DNA of 64,000 nucleotides from Druceiella hillmani. Lineage: Eukaryota > Arthropoda > Insecta > Lepidoptera > Hepialidae. Under the pieces are notes generated by a model that was not told the origin of the DNA, ran no database searches, and was given only the letters and a program-made list of their open reading frames with translations. The position numbers were made by a program, and so were the translations under genes. Of the stretch, positions 23,920 through 34,660 are shown one piece after another. Numbering within the stretch: position 1 is the first letter of the stretch; the number at the start of each line of letters is the position of its first letter. The DNA lies in assembly GCA_039881145.1 (NCBI GenBank), contig JAYKKI010000090.1, forward strand, positions 6,173,501-6,237,500, given 5' to 3'.

Positions 23920-24685
23920 ATAAAGCGAATTAAGGCTGTTAAATTATATGATAGTTGGTATTTAAGAAGCAATATATGCATATTTTTCAAGTCTAGCATG
24001 TCTTTACTTTAGCCTTTATGTTGGGAGACTATTTCGATTCAGAGAAAAATGATGATGAATGTTTTTTTCTAACTTTTTTACTTTTGAAAACTGTAAGTTT
24101 TCAATGTTAACACTGGTTTATATACTTTATATTAAAATATAAAAAAAATGCCTCATAGTCTAAGTTTGGCCGAATATTTTTGTTTTTGTATTATATTGAC
24201 ACGATGATTAGTTTCGGAGAAATAATAATAATAAGAATATTACTTTTTTGAAATTAACACTTTTAAACCTATAAAACATTATAATGAATAAACAATTGAT
24301 TATAAAATAAACAGAATATAAATATTTTTGTCAGAATAATACAAAAAAATAAATAAAATAATTTCTAGACAATAAAATGTTTGTCGGCCTGTTATTCAAA
24401 GTAGTTATTTAATTTGAAACTGCTATGAATGGAAGAAAATAGAAATAAGCGAAGAAGCCATTAGAGATTTAAAAGTAAGAATCTGGTTCAAAATGGAGTA
24501 AAACCAATAAAACGGCTACAAATAAAATATAGGTTTATAGATTCAACCATAATATGGACAATTTAAGATCCTGATATGGAAAATTCAAGTACGCAACTTG
24601 CGCATCACTAGTACTACATTTTAAATACGTCGATCTTATCTCTTCCAGCTTTTTTATAGCCCATAATCCGCAAAGAAATCTAAAA
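23920..24685. other. AT-rich non-coding DNA, no gene seen
   Basis: Nothing recognisable. Confidence 0.5.
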
Positions 24686-24687
24686 TA

Positions 24688-24792
24688 TTTTACAAGTCTC
24701 ACTTTGGTATTTTTGGAGATGTTTCACAAGTCTCACTTTGGTATTTTTGGAGATGTTTTACAAGTCTCACTTTGGTTTTTGCGGAGATGTTT
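24688..24792. repeat. 34-bp tandem repeat, 3 copies
   Basis: 'acaagtctcactttggtatt' plus 'tttggagatgttt' is repeated three times almost exactly. Confidence 0.95.
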
Positions 24793-25599
24793 GTAGCATG
24801 CCATATCTTTTTTAATTTGGTCATGCTGGTTTTCAACATTTTTACTTCTCCTAGATATTTCACGTTCTCCCTGGTAATACGGCAGCAAGGTACATAAAAT
24901 GTTTTACTTTTTCGAAATTTCGCAGAGTATTTAAGTTGGGAAACAAACTTTTGCTTCCTCGATCAACGATCACCGACAAAAAGCTAATGAATGTAAGTTA
25001 GAGAATTGATTGTACAGTACTCTCCCTTAATATTCCCTTCGTAATACAGCTTCATTTAATTTATTTATACCCTTCTCTCGATCCGAACTCACCATTACAA
25101 CTTCCACTTAACTTTCGAGATAGATTAGTTAATTACGAGGTATTATATTCACAGCGGCGATTAATTGGCTATAATTAGTTTAATTTGTTGTATCTTAGTA
25201 AGTATTATCCAATAATAATAGATTTAGATATAATTTTATCGGTTATTTAACCGATTATCTCTTTTATATCGTTTAATTTTGACTAGGTAACTTTCAACAA
25301 CTTTGTAGTGGTTTCGATATTGATGGTTTATCTTCTTCAAAATGTTTTAATAATATGTAGGGGTTTCATGCTACTTTAGAAGGCTATATTTTTATTATTA
25401 TACATACATGTATATTTTAGAGCATATGTTAATATTATATTCTCGAATGACATCATAATCATCTATATTTATTGTTAATTAATACATTACTAAATATAAA
25501 TCCGAAGAACTCTTGAAATATAACCTTTTTAGAGTATAGATATATTTTAGAGCATAGTTTAGAGTAACTGATGTGTAGAAAAAACTGTTTCACGTCACT
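24793..25599. other. AT-rich non-coding DNA, no gene seen
   Basis: Nothing recognisable. Confidence 0.5.
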
Positions 25600-25609
25600 G
25601 TTCTTTAGG

Positions 25610-25765
25610 AGCATGATCTATGTGTTTCGAGTTTCTTACTAGAAGACGGTAAATGATGCATTAATTTTTGATCTATGTGTTTCAAGTTTCTGACTAGAAG
25701 ACGGTAAATGATGCAATATTTTTTTCAAGTTTCTTACTAGAAAACAGTAAATGTTGCATTATATT
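25610..25765. repeat. ~55-bp tandem repeat, 3 copies
   Basis: 'tgtttcgagtttcttactag' plus 'aagacggtaaatgatgca' is repeated three times. A diverged fourth copy lies near 25930-25990. Confidence 0.85.
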
Positions 25766-26744
25766 ACTTTTTGTACGTAAATTTTTAGATACGCAAATAT
25801 TAAAGACCGTCAATATTTTAGGTCAATCTCCGAAGTTTAGAGATGTCGGACGGTATTAATAGTTGAATAATTTATCACTGGGAAAAACTGTTTGATGTCA
25901 GGAAAAAAACCTAAATGCTTATTCATATAAATATATTTTTTCAACTTTCTTACTTGGAAACAGTAACAATTTAATTATATTATATTTTGTACGCTACTCG
26001 CATGAATTATATTACTTTTTGTACGTTACTCAATATTTTAATAATTTAGTTCTAATGCTTAACAAGTTAATATAGAAACACAATCGATTTGGGCAGCGTT
26101 ACGAAAATGTGTGACGAAAGTATCGCTGCCGATGTGGGCATAGTCCATCTGGTGGGAAATAAAATTTACATTGATATAGTTTATTTAAATACTTATTGCA
26201 TAAAATATATATTTACATAAAATTAAACGACAGCGTAATACATATTAAAACATTAACTGTCAGTGATAACCCATATCATTATTTTAGGTTATGCTTTCAT
26301 AGAATATTAATAAGAAGAATGTTCGGATGTTTGTCACTCAATTATGGCTAAACGGCTAAACAGATTTCTATGAAACTTGATATACGCATTTTGTGATTCG
26401 CTTTAACATAAAAGCTTTTCTCAAAATGTTTCCAATTTGAGAAAAAGCTTAACTTATTTTATTTCATGTTTCATGTATCCTGAAAACGTCCATAAATAAT
26501 TTGTCCTTAATCTTTTCGTTATCTCTGAAACTGCTAAAGTAAAAATTATGAAAAATAGCGTTATTAGAAGCGTATGTAAAAGTTTGTTGCTAAACTATAG
26601 CTATGTTTCGAAAGGTCATAGTTTTTGAAAAATTATTAATATTTCACGTCTGTGAACGATATATTTAGACATTTAAAATAATATTCATATTTGCAAATAG
26701 TTTAATAAAAATACTATGTACTTAAAGATACGTGTGCATAATAA
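25766..26744. other. AT-rich non-coding DNA with a small less AT-rich block
   Basis: The block at 26085-26155 ('tttgggcagcgttacgaaaa', 'gtatcgctgccgatgtggg') is unique and contains the inverted pair gggcagcg/cgctgcc. The remainder is featureless. Confidence 0.4.
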
Positions 26745-26840
26745 GGGCATACGGAACCTCCATAGAGTGAGTTCTATTTATACTTAACAGGTTTTGGATA
26801 ATATTTTTGTCTTTCTGTCTGTATGTGTGCGCATCAAAGA
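26745..26840 (-). repeat. Family A dispersed repeat fragment, reversed
   Basis: 'acggaacctccatagagtga' plus 'gttctatttatactt' corresponds to 'gcggaacccttgcagtgcga' plus 'gttccgcttgtgctt' at 39248. Confidence 0.5.
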
Positions 26841-27629
26841 AATGTTATTTTAATAGGAATTAAAGGCAGATTTCAGTAGGAATGAAAGGTTAGTGCAGGG
26901 TCATCACAAATATTTATTTTCCAACACATTAAATATTTAATAACACCTAATATAATTAATTAGAGAGGACAATATAAATATTTAAAAAAAACTATCTAGA
27001 ATCATTGAATTATAATTTTTTTTAATCATAGAATTATAATTTTCTTACAACCTTTGCATAGATTTCTAAAAATCCTATTTTTTTTAAATATTTTTAGGTA
27101 AAGAAGTTTCAAAAAGAGAGGATTCACTCTGTTACAATTATATTAATAGTTTAAATAAAAAAACTGATTTCAGAATTTAATATGAATTAATTGTGTATGA
27201 AGTAATTAAGTGTTACATTCAGAATAAGACTTCTTTCTTGCGATTAATACCTATCGCACGAAACAAGCATTAATCAACAACGAAACAAGCAAAATATTTA
27301 AAGATTGTTTTACACGATTTTCGCGGCGGTATTTTACTTCCTCTGAAGTGCTGGAAAATGTCAGGTTTATTGCTGGCATGGCCGTATTTTTGTTTTTCGT
27401 TTTTTCGCGATACCCTAACTGACACCATTTTAGCTAATAATAATGACTAATAATCTGTGTGTCGCTAATAATAATGACTAATCTGATTACACAGTGTTTT
27501 AGAAGAGTATATATTCATGTCAGTAGAGCCGGGCTATGTCACTATACTTTAAGAATCTTATTACTTTGCTTCTATTAAATTTAATTATAGAATCGTTAAC
27601 GGTTATTGAAAAATACTTACAACGCCTCC

Positions 27630-27631
<2 letters not shown>
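26841..27631. other. AT-rich non-coding DNA
   Basis: A short direct duplication, 'gctaataataatgactaat', lies at 27433-27482. No gene is seen. Confidence 0.5.
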
Positions 27632-27672
<41 letters not shown>

Positions 27673-27692
27673 TGTGTGTGTGTGTGTGTGTG
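27632..27692. repeat. (TA)n(TG)n microsatellite
   Basis: About 40 bp TA followed by about 20 bp TG. The minus-strand 62-residue frame here is its translation. Confidence 0.95.
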
Positions 27693-28319
27693 TTAATTGA
27701 ACTTGCACTTTAATTTACTAAGCTGGAAATTGCTTAAATCCAATGCTTCATTACTTAAATCGCAGTTAAGTAACAAAGGTTCTATCTTAAATACCGTCGA
27801 GTCTATTCCTTGTCGCTGCAAATAGAGTAAACATTGTTCTCAAGCAACGTCAGATAAATTGTTAAGGTAGATCAGATAAATTAGACATTTTGAAAGACAA
27901 TTCAAACTCCAAAGTTGGGCGGGAAAAACAGATACTGGCGAGAAGAAAGCACCAGGGCTTTTCGATAATTAAATGTTAAGATTTTACTTCACGATAAGTA
28001 TTATAAGTTGAATTCCCGATGTAGAAATATTTAAATAGTATCATTAGGACACAATGATATTATAGAGAAAAAGAGATTAAATATACTCTGTTTTGTGAAA
28101 ATATCCGTGGTTGGAGTCTGGTCTGCACTTGACGTTTCAGAAGCATAGACTTCTGATAAAAAGTGTTGGAAAACTTTTATAACACGCAAGTACGATTGCT
28201 ATGTAATTATCGAGACAAAATCAAAGTTAACTTTATTTTATACAAAAACAATTATTAAATCAAAATCTTTTTGGATTCGAAAATATTTTAAGTGTTAATT
28301 AAAAGTGTTATGATAAGTT
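27693..28319. other. AT-rich non-coding DNA, no gene seen
   Basis: Nothing recognisable. Confidence 0.5.
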
Positions 28320-28505
28320 AGAAAATATTTATTAACACGTAAAGCGGAAAGTTTGTTTGTTCATTTGTTTTGTTCACTCTAACCTCCGGAACCATACGTT
28401 CGATTCTTAAAATCCTTGTTAGATATAGCTCATGATCCTTGACGAAGATTATGAGCTATATATCACCATGTTATGTTTTTTAAGAGCATAGGTGTGATAA
28501 ACATC
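28320..28505 (+). repeat. Dispersed repeat with 'taaagcg…tttgtttgttcatt' head
   Basis: 'acgtaaagcggaaagtttgt' is followed by 'taacctccggaaccatacgt' and an 11-bp inverted repeat, 'atatagctcat' with 'atgagctatat' (28425-28465). I know this arrangement from dispersed repeats in many lepidopteran genomes. The borders are uncertain. Confidence 0.5.
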
Positions 28506-28559
28506 TAACCGAAGTAGGGAAATTCTTCTTAAACGGCTCAAAGTAGACAGATGTAAGTA

Positions 28560-28725
28560 TATTTATTGTCTGAAATCCCGAGTATTCCCGTTTGGTGAAC
28601 GAGCGGAGTCGTTTAGTGACTGGAGGGGAGGGAACAGCTTAGCGAGGAACTATAACGCACTGCTCACTCGGATGGACGGCTACCTACGTAACGGACGTTC
28701 ACAGAGAATGCTTTTAATTGCGATT
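28560..28725. other. GC-richer unique block, unknown
   Basis: Includes 'gaacgagcggagtcgtttag', 'tggaggggagggaacagct' and 'cggatggacggctacctacg'. It may be the other half of the dispersed repeat to its left or a regulatory island. No open frame was seen. Confidence 0.3.
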
Positions 28726-29879
28726 TATTTCTATTTGTTGACTTACTCTAGTACTTTGTATGAAATTAGGAAAGCAACCTAGTCAATAGTGTATTTGACC
28801 GATGCCGATATTTTTTGTAAAAATATTTTAAAACTACAAAATAAGTTTTAAAAAACTTGTGACTTGAAACTTCTAAACAGGAAAGTGTAAATTTGTTTGT
28901 TCATTAAATTGAAAAAGTTATTATAAATTTAGTTTCAACACAAAAAAAATGAGAAAATTATAAAATATAACTTAAACGCAATATTTAACGAGATACTAAA
29001 AATATTTAATAAGGAAGTTTCCCTTATAATGAATGCTAAATAACTAGCCAGTGATGTCACAAGCCAGTTGTGTTTTGTATGGCGCATTTTCAAACGAATT
29101 GTAGTTTGTCTGTTTTTAAAACTTTATAACTTTTTAATGAAAAGTACTAGGTACGATACATTTATTTTAACCGTTTTTAATCATTTTTTTAAACTTTCTC
29201 AGCTCATAATTCTGTACATGTAGAAAAATAAATTGTAAAAATATAAAAAAAAGCCATTAATTTTTATGTATATTTAAGTAGATGTGTTATAATTAATGTA
29301 TAATTAAGTAATATCGCCTGTGCCATCTGTTATATTTATTGTAATTTGTAATTAATTCTTTCTAAATATGAACCTGAGAAACTATCTGTCGAAGGCAGTC
29401 TATGAAAAAGGGTTTTTGTGAAATTGTTGAAAGCTATACAAGGTGTGATAATTTTGTTGTATTTATGGGCTGATGAGCGAACACTTTAGATCCTCCGTCA
29501 ATAGCCTTAAAGCTCAAATTATCAAATTGACAGATCTAAAGACTTTTCTGCTCATGGCCTTGGGTTTCCCTCTGAAAGCTTATTCATACTGTTTATTCCC
29601 AAACATACCTCTACCTTTTACGGAAAACCCTTCATCCTCCAAGCAGCAAAACTTTAGAATCAACTAGATCCTGACATCAGGAACATATCCTCGATAAATT
29701 TCTTCAAGGATCCACTGAAAAATTTATACCTTTCCTAAGCCCTAGTCTTTCTGCCTTCGGGTCCTTCTCTTCTTCCTTCTTAATCACGTTAAAATTTGTA
29801 TTTTAATTTTAAATATTTTATCTTTTTAATTGTAACCTACTGTTATCATCATTTATTAAGGTTTTGTTTTTCTTCTTAT
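28726..29879. other. AT-rich DNA with a possible decayed coding piece
   Basis: The stretch 29473-29780 is less AT-rich and frame-shifted translations give 'SINFFKDPLKNLYLS', loosely like the last helix of some LINE proteins. It is followed directly by a 28-bp tandem array, as LINE 3' ends sometimes are. This is too weak to call. Confidence 0.25.
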
Positions 29880-30063
29880 TATATGCTCCATGTTGACACA
29901 ACCTTTTTATATGCTCCATGTTGACACAACCTTTTTATATGCTCCATGTTTACACAACCTTTTTATATGCTCCATGTTGACACAACCTTTTTCTATGCTC
30001 TATGTTGACACAACTTTTTATATGCTCCATGTTGACACAACCTTTTTATATGCTCCATGTTGG
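29880..30063. repeat. 28-bp tandem repeat, ~7 copies
   Basis: The unit 'tatgctccatgttgacacaa' plus 'cctttttа'-like ending (all A/T/C) is repeated about seven times with small changes, down to 27 bp in places. The 71-residue frame here is the repeat translated and is not a gene. Confidence 0.95.
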
Positions 30064-30939
30064 CTCCCAATATACCAAGACAACATTTTTTGCAGTCATA
30101 GCTGATCGCAAAAGATTGCTCCTGTAGCAATAAGTCCACCCTATGTACTATACAATAAAGTTGATAAGTGAATACATAAATAAATGGCTGGATATTTCCT
30201 TAACAGGTACATCAAGAATATAATAAAATCGAGGACCTGCGAAATTATGTTCTTAGATGTTTTTATTCTTAAGATTTAAGGATTTATTCTTAACATGCTT
30301 TTATCCTTAAGATTCTGTAAGTGGATGTATATTATCCTACACATGTTTATCTTTACGACATGTTTTTCCTCGTGTTCAACTACGTAATTTCGGTTTTCCC
30401 AATACTACCAAACATATTTTGACACTACATTATACATTAGTGAAAACGAAAACAAAATAATTTTGGGTGGTATTGGCTATTCAAAATTATTTTGAATGTG
30501 AAACAGTTTTATTATAATTTTATTCAACAGTTATATTAATCAAAATATGTTAAAAACAATTAACATTTTCCATCATATTTCAAAAATCGAAAATTGCAAT
30601 GAATAACTTTTAGCAAATCAACTCAACTCAAACATTACTATGTTACTGGATTTCCAATTTAATGGTTATTCGTAAAATAAGTCAAATTATATTTTAAAAG
30701 TCATACGGATGCTCTACACAGTTATCAAATGAGGTCAATACAATTTGTATTAAGTTTTAAGTCGCCAACGGCTATTGAAACCTCAGCGATTTTAAAAAAA
30801 CTTATCACACCATTATAGGTCCTAAGCTTTTATTTAAACAGCATAATGTAACAAAAGTTTTACAACAAGTGATTAGAACATTTTTACATAATCGAATAAT
30901 AAACGAACACACAAGACCGAACTAAAAATAACCATGTAC
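30064..30939. other. AT-rich non-coding DNA, no gene seen
   Basis: A short 'ttcttaagatttaagg'-type duplication lies at 30260-30320. Otherwise featureless. Confidence 0.5.
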
Positions 30940-31275
30940 AATAAACGCACTGAAAGTTCGGTCTAGCGGCGTGGGCTTAAACTTGTCATACACCAAATTG
31001 TAATAAAAGTACGCTACGCTTTGGTTCCTACGCGAGTATCGAGACTATAAAGGATTTGGACGAAGAGGGAAAACTTATTCAAATGACACATGTACCGGGA
31101 CTCCTTCAATTTGGCCTAAAACTGTGCCTTTTTTATTTATACAGTGATATATTAAGATCATCCCTTAGTATATGGGGGATGTTAAACGCGGCAAGGACTA
31201 CCGCGCGTGGCGTCGATAAATTTAACCAAAATTCCCTTATTGAGTTCCGTAAATTATATAATAATATGAGGTATT
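30940..31275. promoter_or_regulatory. GC-richer unique island, candidate regulatory element
   Basis: Includes 'gttcggtctagcggcgtggg', 'ttggttcctacgcgagtatc' and 'aaggactaccgcgcgtggcg'. An 86-residue plus-strand frame (31056-31316) overlaps it without recognisable domain, and no splice or start context supports it. It ends about 250 bp before the promoter-like array. Confidence 0.3.
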
Positions 31276-31519
31276 TAACCGTACATATTCATCACTCTAT
31301 ACATATATATTGTTAGAGTACATGGTTAAACCTGTGCATAATACAGTTAAACTATGATAATTTGCTTTAGTACATTGAGTACAGTTACGTCTACATTTTG
31401 TGAAATTTAATATTTGAGAAGGAAGCATGTAAAGTGCGTCGCAAAACGCTTTTGTTGGTAATTTCCGTTGAAGATTAGGTGATAATAAATTATATAGATT
31501 AATTAAAAGCATTATATTG

Positions 31520-32458
31520 CTATAGTAAATTAGCAATGATTTAAATTTTGGTCGTCTTCTCTTAAGTTGTAGCTTGCTAATCGAGAATCAGTTCGTGCTT
31601 ATAAAAGCGACCCGCCTGTGGAGGTCGAGTGTTATGTTGGAGTGTTATTAATGTTTATCAGCTGTATTTGTAAGTATTTCTATTCTAGTTATGGAGTTAA
31701 GTTTATTTCATTGATGATGACAAATAACAATAAATTTTAAATAATTTATTTTGGTACTATGATAATTAACAATGATTTAAATTATGATCGACTTCCATTA
31801 AGTTGTAGCTTGCTAATCTAGAATCAGTTCGTGCTTATAAAAGCGACCCGTCTGTGGAGTTCGAGTGTTATGGTGGAGTGTTATTAATGTTTATCAGCTG
31901 TGTTTGTAAGTACTTCTGTTCTAGTTATGGAGTTAAGTTTATTTCATTGACGATGACAAATAACAATAAATTTTAAATAATTTATTTTGGTACTACGATA
32001 ATTAACAATGATTTAAATTATAATCGACTTCCATTAAGTTGTAGCTTGCTAATCTAGAATCAGTTCGTGCTTATAAAAGGGACCCAACTGTGGAGTTGGA
32101 GTATTATGTTGGAGTGTTATTAATGTTTATCAGCTGTATTTGTAAGTATTTCTATTCTAGTTATGGAGATAAGTTTATTTCATTGATGATGACAAAAAAC
32201 GATAAATTTTAAATAATTTATTTTGCTTCTATGGTAAATTAGCAATGATTTAAATTATGATCACCTTCTATTAAGTTGTAGCTTGTTAATCGAGAATCAG
32301 TCCGTGCTTATAAAAGCGAGCCACCTGTGGAGATGGGAGTGTTGTTAATGTTTATCAGCTGTATTTGTAAGCAGTTCTATTCTAGTTATGGAGTTAAGTT
32401 TATTTCATTGATGATGACAAAAAACTATAAATTTTAAATAATTTATTTTACCACTATA
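31520..32458 (+). repeat. 236-bp tandem array, 4 units, each promoter/first-exon-like
   Basis: Four units share ~90% sequence. Each holds a consensus TATA box (TATAAAAG) at 31600, 31836, 32072 and 32309. Units 1 and 2 have an initiator-like TCGAGTG whose A lies 28 bp from the TATA start. Each unit has an ATG (31651, 31887, 32123, 32348) opening a frame that begins MFISC, and then a splice-donor-like GTAAGT (31670, 31906, 32142) or GTAAGC (32367). Unit 4 has lost 12 bp between TATA and ATG. A very short first exon that starts a signal peptide is typical of insect cuticle and other secreted-protein genes. No second exon was found downstream in this window. A plain satellite that happens to carry these motifs is the alternative. 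Confidence 0.9.
31594..31675 (+). promoter_or_regulatory. TATA box, initiator, ATG and splice-donor-like site (unit 1 of array)
   Basis: TATAAAAG lies at 31600-31607, an initiator-like TCGAGTG at 31625-31631 at the normal spacing, ATG at 31651, and GTAAGT at 31670 after six codons plus one base. All but the initiator are kept in every unit. The conservation is no proof of use, because the units are recent duplicates. Confidence 0.45.
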
Positions 32459-32772
32459 TACTCCTTCATTTAACTGGTTGTCAGTGTTAGTGAGATATTT
32501 GCAAATAATTTGTGTTATGAAGGAGATCACAAATCAAGGTTTTTGTGGATGTCGTGCATATAAAGATTTTTGGTAACATAAAACATGACAAGACGTTAAA
32601 ACGAGTGATGACATCATATTTTTAGTGATCAATAAGAACACCAGACTTACATCTATTTTAAGGATAATGCTATTTAGAATAGTAACACTGAATAAACAAT
32701 AAAAATGTTATTAGACTAATCCAATCAACTTTGCCCACATATCATAGATTTTGCAAGTGATGCAATGCGGCT

Positions 32773-33342
32773 CATTGGACCCGTTAGTTAAGAAGACAGT
32801 AGTCTGGGCTTAACTGGCTGTGGTTGTGTGTGCGGTTTTAGGGCTGCGCGTTGGCTCAAAGTAAGGGGTGTGGGTTTTTATAGCCGAAAACAGGTTGATG
32901 ACTGTATGAAGCAGGTTTTTTTAATCATTAATTTCAAGGCAACAGGATCAAATTTATTTTCTACATGATAATACTAGATCACATGTTGCAAAACGTACTC
33001 GTGATAAATGAAAGGAGATCGGTTGGATTCTATTCACTCATCCACCATATTCGCCGGACATTGCGTCCTATGATAACCATTTATTCATGGCTCTAAGTAA
33101 CCATTTACGTGAAAAAAATTCAACGTGAAAGAAGAACACCAAAACGACCTCGTACAGTTTTTTGAATCAAAGTCGCTGGAATTTTACAGGAAAGGCATAT
33201 TGTCATGCCTAGTAGATGGCGATAAGTAGTAGATATCAATCAATGGCGCATACTTGAATTATATTTAGTGTAACATATAGATTGTTTAATAAAAATTATT
33301 GACAGCAACTTGGGGTTAAAAACTTATTAGCCAGCCCAATAT
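32773..33342 (+). pseudogene. Mariner element fossil with DD34D transposase remains
   Basis: In one frame from about 32945, 'IYFLHDNTRSHVAKRTRDK' is followed by a TGA (33009-33011) and then 'EIGWILFTHPPYSPDIASYD'. The second catalytic Asp (32967) and third Asp (33072) are both present and separated by exactly 34 residues, the mariner DD34D signature. After a further stop and frameshift, 'YRKGI'-like and 'GAYL'-like C-terminal motifs can be traced to about 33255. The right end 'acttattagccagcccaata' (33322-33341) fits a mariner terminal inverted repeat and is next to TA. A weak left-end match ('attggacccgttagttaag') lies at 32774. If real, the element is internally deleted to 570 bp. It is inactive. 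Confidence 0.78.
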
Positions 33343-33539
33343 ATTACTCCGCTTATTATAGTTCACACCGTACGTGGTGCAAAGCGCGAAATATGAATTT
33401 AAAGGGAAAGTTGAAAGGAACCTAGAACTTTTCAGAATTTTATATAACATAGTTCTGTAGGTATTGGTGAACATGTTAAAAATTGTATGAATCCCAAGTA
33501 TCTATTTCCAAAATTATTAAAGTCGGAATTTAAAAAAAA

Positions 33540-33745
33540 TGGGTGTTGTTAGAAGTTTATTTAAAGTTTTGTCGGAAAAAAATACATTTGCGTAGTGAAA
33601 AATTATATTAGTATTTGTAAATAGTTTAGTGGAAATATGATATAACCTTAAATATTTATATGCACCTACGCAGGTACTCAACCCATGCAGTGCGAGTTCT
33701 ACTGGTATTTAGCAGAATTTTTCAAAGAGATAACATGATAAAATT
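33540..33745 (-). repeat. Family A dispersed repeat fragment, reversed
   Basis: 'aacccatgcagtgcgagttc' parallels 'aacccttgcagtgcgagttc' at 39252, with degraded sequence upstream. Confidence 0.55.
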
Positions 33746-33913
33746 TTCTGTTTGTTTTTAAAAACATTGAAGTAATACTATCACGACATTAACTCTATAT
33801 TATCTGTGTCGTGTTAACTTTAATCACTTTTGTTAAATAATTATTTTATTTTAATAATTTTTCCCTTTAGTAGTAATACTTTGTCCCATTCTGTTACATA
33901 TTCCGATAGTAAT

Positions 33914-34210
33914 TTAATTAATATTCACAATAAAATGAAACTACGTGATATAGTATTATTTCTACTTTCTTTAAGTTCTTTACCACGACCTAGGTTTCAT
34001 TGTATTACAACATCTTCAGATTAGCACAGATCTTTGCTAATAGCCCATCTGAAGATGTTGTAATACGACGAAACCTAGGTCGTGGTAAAGAAATTAAAGA
34101 AAGTAGAAATGATACTACATCACGTAGTTTCATTTAATCGTGAATAATGAATTTCTACAAAATTAAAGCCAAATATATTTGGCGTTAATTTTGATCAATT
34201 AATTAATATT
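33914..34210 (+). mobile_element. Palindromic Penelope-like miniature element, copy a (with TSD)
   Basis: The element occupies 33926-34198. The palindrome arms are 33926-34020 and 34048-34142, with several mismatches between them, so this is an older copy. The tail is 34143-34198, longer than in the other copies because 'gccaaatatatttggcgtt' makes its own snap-back. A 12-bp target duplication 'ttaattaatatt' lies at 33914-33925 and 34199-34210. The right arm carries the hammerhead-like motif from the 'ccatctgaaga' block near 34046. The open frame MKLRDIVLF… at 33935 is the palindrome read through and is not a gene. Confidence 0.82.
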
Positions 34211-34236
34211 GTTTTTAATACACTACTTTCATAATA

Positions 34237-34660
34237 AAGTAGCTATTTACCGGATACATGACTGACGTTTGGAAGCAAAGAAGAAATAACAATAAGTGCG
34301 AGGCGTACGAAAAACAAGACAAAAATAAAGAATACATTAATTTCAATAATATTTTTTAAAAAGCCACTTCCATTGATCAAGTAGCCATTTATAATATGCA
34401 TGATTGATATAAGGATGGTAAGAATAAACAACATTTAATGCGAAGTGAACGACGAACGGTAGGAAAATAGTTTTATAAATTGTCTCATTGTATTACACAT
34501 CATAACAGAAATTTAAGAAATTTGTTTAATGCACCACCTACATCATTAATGTAGATATTTACCGTATGCATGATTGACGTTTGGATGCTGGGAAGCTACA
34601 ACATTTTGCGCAAAGCGAGCGAAAAACGGGAGAAAAATAATTTCCTTGTCAATAGATCGG
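34237..34660. repeat. Three diverged ~150-bp tandem repeats
   Basis: 'gtagctatttaccggataca', 'gtagccatttataatatgca' and 'gtagatatttaccgtatgca' start three blocks, each followed by a 'tgattgacgtttggatg'-like segment and an 'gcgagcgaaaaac'-like segment. The open frames on both strands here come from the repeat. Confidence 0.7.

Noticed and set aside
28380..28420. 'acgttcgattcttaaaatcc' as a tRNA B-box
   Set aside because: No A-box, anticodon arm or cloverleaf can be drawn around it. It belongs to a dispersed repeat.
29473..29780. Possible LINE 3' end before the 28-bp array
   Set aside because: Only a loose C-terminal helix resemblance across a frameshift, with no diagnostic motif such as LYG or LGF blocks. 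Not strong enough to annotate.
29890..30105. 71-residue frame with a repeated 'MLHVDTTFLYAPC' motif
   Set aside because: It is the 28-bp tandem repeat read in frame. The period 28 is not a multiple of three and the frame survives only because of 27-bp variants.
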